Shown one piece after another: positions 59,444-64,000 of a DNA stretch of 64,000 bases. Under the pieces are notes generated by a model, which saw only the letters and a list, made by a program, of their open reading frames with translations, ran no database searches and was not told where the DNA came from. The first letter of the stretch is position 1, and the number at the start of each line of letters is the position of its first letter. The DNA lies in the NCBI GenBank assembly GCA_037178975.1, contig JASJZH010000006.1, forward strand, positions 10,912,001 through 10,976,000. The letters run 5' to 3'. The stretch comes from Oscheius tipulae. Its lineage: Eukaryota > Nematoda > Chromadorea > Rhabditida > Rhabditidae. The position numbers were made by a program, and so were the translations under genes.

Positions 59444-60314
59444 ACCTTAGTTGTACTATAGCTTGCGTGATAAATGTACTCACCTTGCTTCGTTGAATTC
59501 ATCCGCATCTGTTTTTGACTATATCTGTTTGTGTCTGTTTCAGAACAGGCAGCAATTACGGTGTCCGAAATTGATATGTTCTGTGTGTGGTGGTGTAGTT
59601 TCAACTGACAATGGTTAGTGTCACTGCGAGAAAATAAAAAATGAATCAACTGCTTAAACTCTATGTGGATAACTGCAGACATTCCCGGCTCTTCGCCACA
59701 TTTTCTTGGAGCGACTGCGGCGTTGATCTCTATCTCGGTCCCTGATGAGGGAATTTTTCTGCTTAAGGCATAACGTTAACAGTGTGGAATCTCAGTTTTG
59801 GAGTTTGTGTATGTGTGTATGTGCATACACGAAAAGCCTTGGAATATATCCTGTTGGGAATTTTGGCTGAAGTCTGTGTTTATTTGGTTTTTGTTCAGTA
59901 ACGGATCTTCTTCCAATATGCGTAGTCTCCACCATTTCTGCACTCGGTCATTTCCTCGCTTCTCCCTCTCTTTTTCCGGGAGTCCATAGTTTCGTCTTTT
60001 TCCGCAGAAGAAGAAGAAAATGAACAGAGATAGCGACAATTCGTATAATCTTCTTTGATCAGCTTTGAATCCCCCAGCATGAAATCCGAGTTGTCTGAAG
60101 ATGCTTCATAGTTTTGATTAGGTCAACTCTCCCTTTACGTCACATCGTAATTCATCACTCCCCTTGTCTGAGGTTCCCAGATTTCTGCTTCTTAACCCAT
60201 AAGAAAGCTGAGATCTCTCGAACAAATAGAAGATACCATGAACCCGAGAATGTCTTCTATTCAGCTCTAGAAGAGCCCCGCCCCTTTTCCGTCACATAAC
60301 CTCCAGCTTCAGAA
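59444..60314. other. Intergenic stretch, nothing recognised
   Basis: No domain-bearing frames. A TTCAG just before the ATG at 60315 could be a trans-splice acceptor. Confidence 0.4.
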
Positions 60315-61059
60315 ATGAAAGCACTGCTGCTTCTACTCTTTGTTTTTGCTTTTGTGGCATCATGGAGCATTGAGTAAGTTTTCTCATCATACTATCTTAT
60401 ATAGTAGACGCACGCAATGTTCGTATTTTCCTATGATGGCGTTGAATCCCCGAAATATCTTTTAAGCTGACTATTTTCTCAACTTCTACTAACTTGCTTT
60501 GTAGCGGTGAAACGTGTGTAATGAACACACGTGAAGTATCTGTGCAAATACCTTAGTTCTTTGTGTGGGGTTCAATAACCTCATCAGACTTTGTCTGCAA
60601 AACTTTCACACCCACTCTTGAATAGTAATGAGTCACACGGCTCATACCTTTGTTCCGAGGGAAAGTTTCAAGTGAGGTTGAACTAGAGTGGTTCCGTTGC
60701 ATTTTGTGGTATGCGTTAGTCTTTGGGACCTGGCATGCAGACTACAAATTTTGCTACCAGGCCTTAAAAACCAACGTCGAAAGCACATTTTTGCAAAATT
60801 CGAGCTAAATATTCATCAACGCGTGTCGGTCCTAAGAATGTATATTTTGGAAACTTTCAGGGATCAACACTCTTCTCTACGTGATATCTCTAGGCCCGAC
60901 CTGTCTGAGTAAGAATCAATCCGTTTTGGGTATAGCAATCGGTTAAGTGAGCAGTACAACAAGTACATGGCTGAGCTGATGGATCGTCTGGCTGGGCCAC
61001 CAAGAAGTAGCCAGCAACAGTTCAATCCGTACCCCTATGCTTGGGATCGATACTTGTAA
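60315..61059 (+). CDS. Small secreted peptide precursor (60 residues)
   Basis: Two exons (60315-60373 and 60936-61059, 183 nt in all) separated by a 562-nt intron. It has a signal peptide (MKALLLLLFVFAFVASWS), then SEQYNKYMAELMDRLAGPPR and QFNPYPYAWDRYL at the C-terminus. No cysteines. It could be a neuropeptide-like or structural peptide. I do not recognise the family. The junction GA|C..AAT is phase-consistent. Confidence 0.65.
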
Positions 61060-61193
61060 AGAAGAAAAAGAGAGATCAGTCGTCTGTGTACAGAAAGAGA
61101 GAGAAATGAGAGTGATCAGTTTTATAAAGACGTATTTGTGAAGAAGACCCGATTAGAGAGACCCGACTGACAATGTGTACAAGCGTTTGTGTC

Positions 61194-61455
61194 CTAGTGC
61201 CCATGCCCGTAGATCAGCCCGCAATCAGCTGATATTCGTTTGTTGACTGCCAAAACAAGAATAACAAATGGCAGCAGATAGAACATTAATGATGGCCTCC
61301 AAATGGACTGTGGGTAGGAGGCTGACGAGAAGACATCTGAAAATTGAAATGTCCACACACAATGAGTCCAAAAACCCACCAAATTTCTCTGATGCATCAA
61401 GGCCGTTCATTTCCAGGACCGAGACGGCGACAATGGCTAGAAGTAATAGTTTCAT
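61194..61455 (-). CDS. Small predicted membrane or secreted peptide
   Basis: Two exons: a signal peptide (MKLLLLAIVAVSVLEMNGLD) continuing ASEKF, a 44-nt intron with a TTTTCAG acceptor, then DVFSSASYPQSIWRPS, a hydrophobic helix (LMFYLLPFVILVLAVNK) and a short tail GLIYGHGH. The total is 72 residues. Without the intron the alternative frame lacks a clear ending. Function unknown. It converges on the 60-residue peptide gene. Confidence 0.55.
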
Positions 61456-62468
61456 ATCTGAAAGTAACCATGTTTACGAACCATTTTTAGAAAGACAAGA
61501 GTATGCCAATTATTTTCCCTTCCGTTGCTTTTAATTGTTTGACGCAATCTGGATAAAATTGGTAAGGACTTTGGAAGCGAAGGGGTTAAGGAAATGCAAC
61601 AGATAAACGTGTTGTAGAGGGGAAGGGATAATTGTGGCAACCGTACGCGCAACAAACGACCTTGGTCGAATGGCAACAAGTGGATTAAAGTGGTTCGGGC
61701 CCGTGTTTCTTAAGCACAGGAGAGCTGGAAAGACCGTAGACAGTAGCGAGAAAATGCAAAATCTTGGCACAAAAATCGACACGGTTCATTGAGTGTTGTG
61801 AAAATATTTACCCAAAGTCAGTCGAACAGGCGAGCACAGGGATAGGGTGACCCAAAATTATAAGACGCTCTAAGTCTCTTCGCGCGACCTCCTTAAAGAA
61901 GTTTTCGAGTGTGAAAGTTGGCGGTAAGGTCTCGCTGAAGGACAGCTGATTATTCCACTGCGAGCCACTGCCTTATCTCTACTTTTTTGCACACAAAGCA
62001 TGAAAACTTGTTGTTTTCTGGAAAAAGGGGTGCAGACTGACCAAACTGTAAGGTTATGGTCGAATACTGCCTGCGGGGAAGGTATCTGACCAGTGTTGAA
62101 TCATTCTATTCATCTAGTTTCACGTTTTGTCCACTTTCGTGTTTGCCTAGACAACAATCCCGTGTTGCGCAAACCTCTCCGAGAAAAATACGCAATACTG
62201 CGTCAATAATTTCGAAATCATATTTTCACTTGCTTAAAATCAAAAAATGGCTTCAAATTGTTCTTTCCTTAAAAATTAGCACTTTCGGTACCTGAGTGGT
62301 AAAGGTCGAAACAAGCTTATAATTGTCTCTGAATCTTTTCAAGGATTATTTCTCTATTATCAAATACGCAATATTGCGTCGTGTGCTCTACGGTAGCTCA
62401 ATTCAAACCAACGCCCGCGTGTATTTGTTTTCTCCTGTTTACTTTCAGCTTCACAGTGTTTTTGCAGC
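61456..62468. promoter_or_regulatory. NELF-B upstream region with paired palindromes
   Basis: No supported gene. Two related palindromes occur 176 bp apart: ACGCAATACTGCGT (62190-62203, one mismatch) and ACGCAATATTGCGT (62366-62379, perfect), the second about 90 bp before the NELF-B ATG. They are candidate binding sites for a dimeric factor; inference only. Confidence 0.35.
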
Positions 62469-64000
62469 ATGTTTGAAGAGTATTCTGAAGCGGAAGACGG
62501 TGAGCTAGCAGTAGACCCATTTGTCAAAGATGTGGAACTGGCAAAGGCTGTCGAAGAGCAGGTTGAATACTTTCAAGGGCCAGATTTCTTGAATTCTGTT
62601 CTATCCAAGCCGAAAAAAGCACCAACATTTTTAAAAGCTTTGGAAAAGTTCAAAAAGGAGAATGAAATACCGGTAAATTTTCAATTTTGAGACGAAAATA
62701 AGCGATTCAGGTGTCTTCCTTGAGCAGTGCCCTTAATGTATTGGATATGCACAAAGTTTCAAGAGCTAGTTTTACCTCCCAGGTACATTTTTTATGTATT
62801 TTTAGTTTGATCAGTTTAGGCCGCCTCGGACTTGCTCGGGCTTTTGCATCACCGTCTACAGAAACTTGGGGAGCAAAGTCAGACTAGTTTGCATTCCTTG
62901 AAGAAGCTGGAATCATTCGCAGCGAAAATCTTTCCTCTACACACGCAGAAAGAGTTCCGACCTTTGGTACTCGAAGTGATGTCCAGTCTACCCAAAATTC
63001 CGACAGAGTGAGTTTTTAATAGCAAACTGCCCGGCAAACTCTTTCTTTTCATGCCCCTGTTCAATTCTGATCACAACTTCACGTAACTGTAATGTGTGGG
63101 TCCTGCTTGACATGTCCATATTGAACTGGCTTCTGAGCTCCCCCGATTTATTAACAACCCTATATTTTTTGTTGGATACAGTGATCGTGTCAGGGGGTTT
63201 AGTTGCCAAGCGAATTGATAAGAGTAAGATTTTTAAAAGAAAGAACGACAACAATAATCTAGCAAGAGCCCGAAAAGGTAGAGCTGATCACCGCAGGAAA
63301 GGGCGCCAAAACGAGTTTGAATCTGAGGGATCGTGGCGGGAGCCTACAATATACAAATTCAAATGTAAGGAATGGAAACGATCTAACACTTTTCAACCTG
63401 TCCAGACTTAAATTGACTGTCCGCTTGTCTTCTGTCTGTCAACCTAGCTGCTTCCTGACATGACCATGCTAAACTTCTGCATATCTGTTCCAATGTAGCA
63501 GCTCCAATGTCTCTCTCTGTCAAACCGTTCAATTTTCCGTTCCCGTAATCAACCTACTTTTTTATTTTGTTGTCATACAGATGGTGTTTTCTTCAGATAT
63601 ATTGACATAATATCCAATAGCCAGGAATTCTATGCGGAATGTCCTCTACCCGTGCTCCGACACATCTGGCTGCGACATCCACGACTCCTATTCGACTATA
63701 TCCGCCCAATTATGAGCAACTACTACAGGTTTGAGTACGAGTTTTCTACGGGTTGAAAGTATGTTTAAGAACCCGAATGTATGAGCCCTTCAATATCGAG
63801 TTCTCTAAAATCAACTTTTTCACCTCGGCTCCAGCTAAAGAGCGGCGAAAGTCGCCTGAAGTCAAAAGTAGGACGCCTTTTGTTTCTCACCCGTATTATC
63901 TAGGGCTAATTGAAATTGTCGGTCAGGAGTTCAAGCTTTTCAAAAGGATTCTTCATTGGATACGGGTCAATTATGAAGAAACTGGCTTTTATCAACTATG
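62469..64000 (+). CDS. NELFB: Negative elongation factor B (NELF-B/COBRA1), 5' part
   Basis: Six exons in the window (62469-62672, 62711-62782, 62820-63007, 63597-63728, 63770-63867, 63904 to the window end), all in phase. An acidic leader (MFEEYSEAEDGELAVDPFVK) is followed by NELF-B homology: FLKALEKFKKENEIPVSSLS and SALNVLDMHKVSRASF (vertebrate KAIEQFQTENGVLLPSLQSA), LVLEVMSSLPKIPTE, VLRHIWLRHPRLLFDYIRPI (vertebrate IWQDNQALFGDEVSPLLKQY), FSKINFFTSAPAKERRKSPE and RLIEIVGQEFKLF. NELF-B is a subunit of the complex that holds RNA polymerase II in promoter-proximal pausing. C. elegans lacks NELF, so its presence marks this lineage. Intron 3 (about 590 nt) is CTGTC-rich near 63400-63560. The gene runs off the right edge. 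Confidence 0.88.

Overview
The window is eukaryotic, gene-dense and intron-rich, and looks like a nematode or a close ecdysozoan relative. The reasons are very short introns (mostly 34-45 nt, some apparently 27-32 nt) with TTTTCAG-type acceptors, a MOLO1-type levamisole-receptor modulator, a nematode-style 7TM chemoreceptor, a PAN-domain secreted protein, a cytosolic fatty-acid-binding protein and several tiny glycine/tyrosine-rich secreted peptides. A clear NELF-B gene argues against a Caenorhabditis-like species, because C. elegans lacks NELF. An early-branching nematode lineage is an inference. All gene models were spliced by hand from the sequence.

Layout. 0-2.1 kb: 3' half of an SLC17 transporter (+) facing a small four-helix membrane protein (-). 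2.1-6.4 kb: no supported gene. 6.4-9.3 kb: SMOC-type matricellular protein (+) facing a MOLO1-like gene (-). 9.9-12.2 kb: two uncharacterised minus-strand genes. 12.7-20.7 kb: one M1 aminopeptidase (-, 23 exons) whose 2.7-kb intron holds a complete serine beta-lactamase-like gene (+). 20.7-23 kb: repeats. 23-27.4 kb: a six-blade Kelch-only gene and KLHL8, tandem on the minus strand. 27.4-31.2 kb: no supported gene. 31.2-36.3 kb: ZFPL1 then NDUFS1 (+). 36.4-38.6 kb: a chemoreceptor pseudogene fragment and an intact chemoreceptor (-). 39.4-41.8 kb: PAN-domain protein (+) facing a Pro/His/Tyr/Gly-rich peptide (-). 44.5-47.4 kb: phospholipase-B-like membrane protein lacking its catalytic serine (+), facing a FABP (-). 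48.6-50.3 kb: sorbitol-dehydrogenase-like enzyme (-). 50.8 kb: possible micro-gene. 51.2-55.2 kb: CDK5RAP3 and a Cys-loop channel subunit (+), facing CCDC9 (-, to 56.9 kb). 57.8-61.5 kb: a Cys-rich ORF and three small secreted or membrane peptides. 62.5 kb to the end: NELF-B (+, partial).

How things fit. Most genes form convergent pairs with 75-200 bp between stops, and a few are closely spaced in tandem (ZFPL1/NDUFS1, KLHL8/Kelch-only, CDK5RAP3/channel). There is no shared pathway across the window: it mixes housekeeping genes (complex I, Golgi ZFPL1, UFMylation factor, NELF) with neuronal, chemosensory and secreted lineage-specific genes.

The main non-genic signal is a 29-bp, palindrome-centred minisatellite (core GGTTGTGGCCACAACC) at 13 scattered loci. 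Eight of these lie inside introns and none is in an exon. A second, GC-palindrome interspersed element has three copies.
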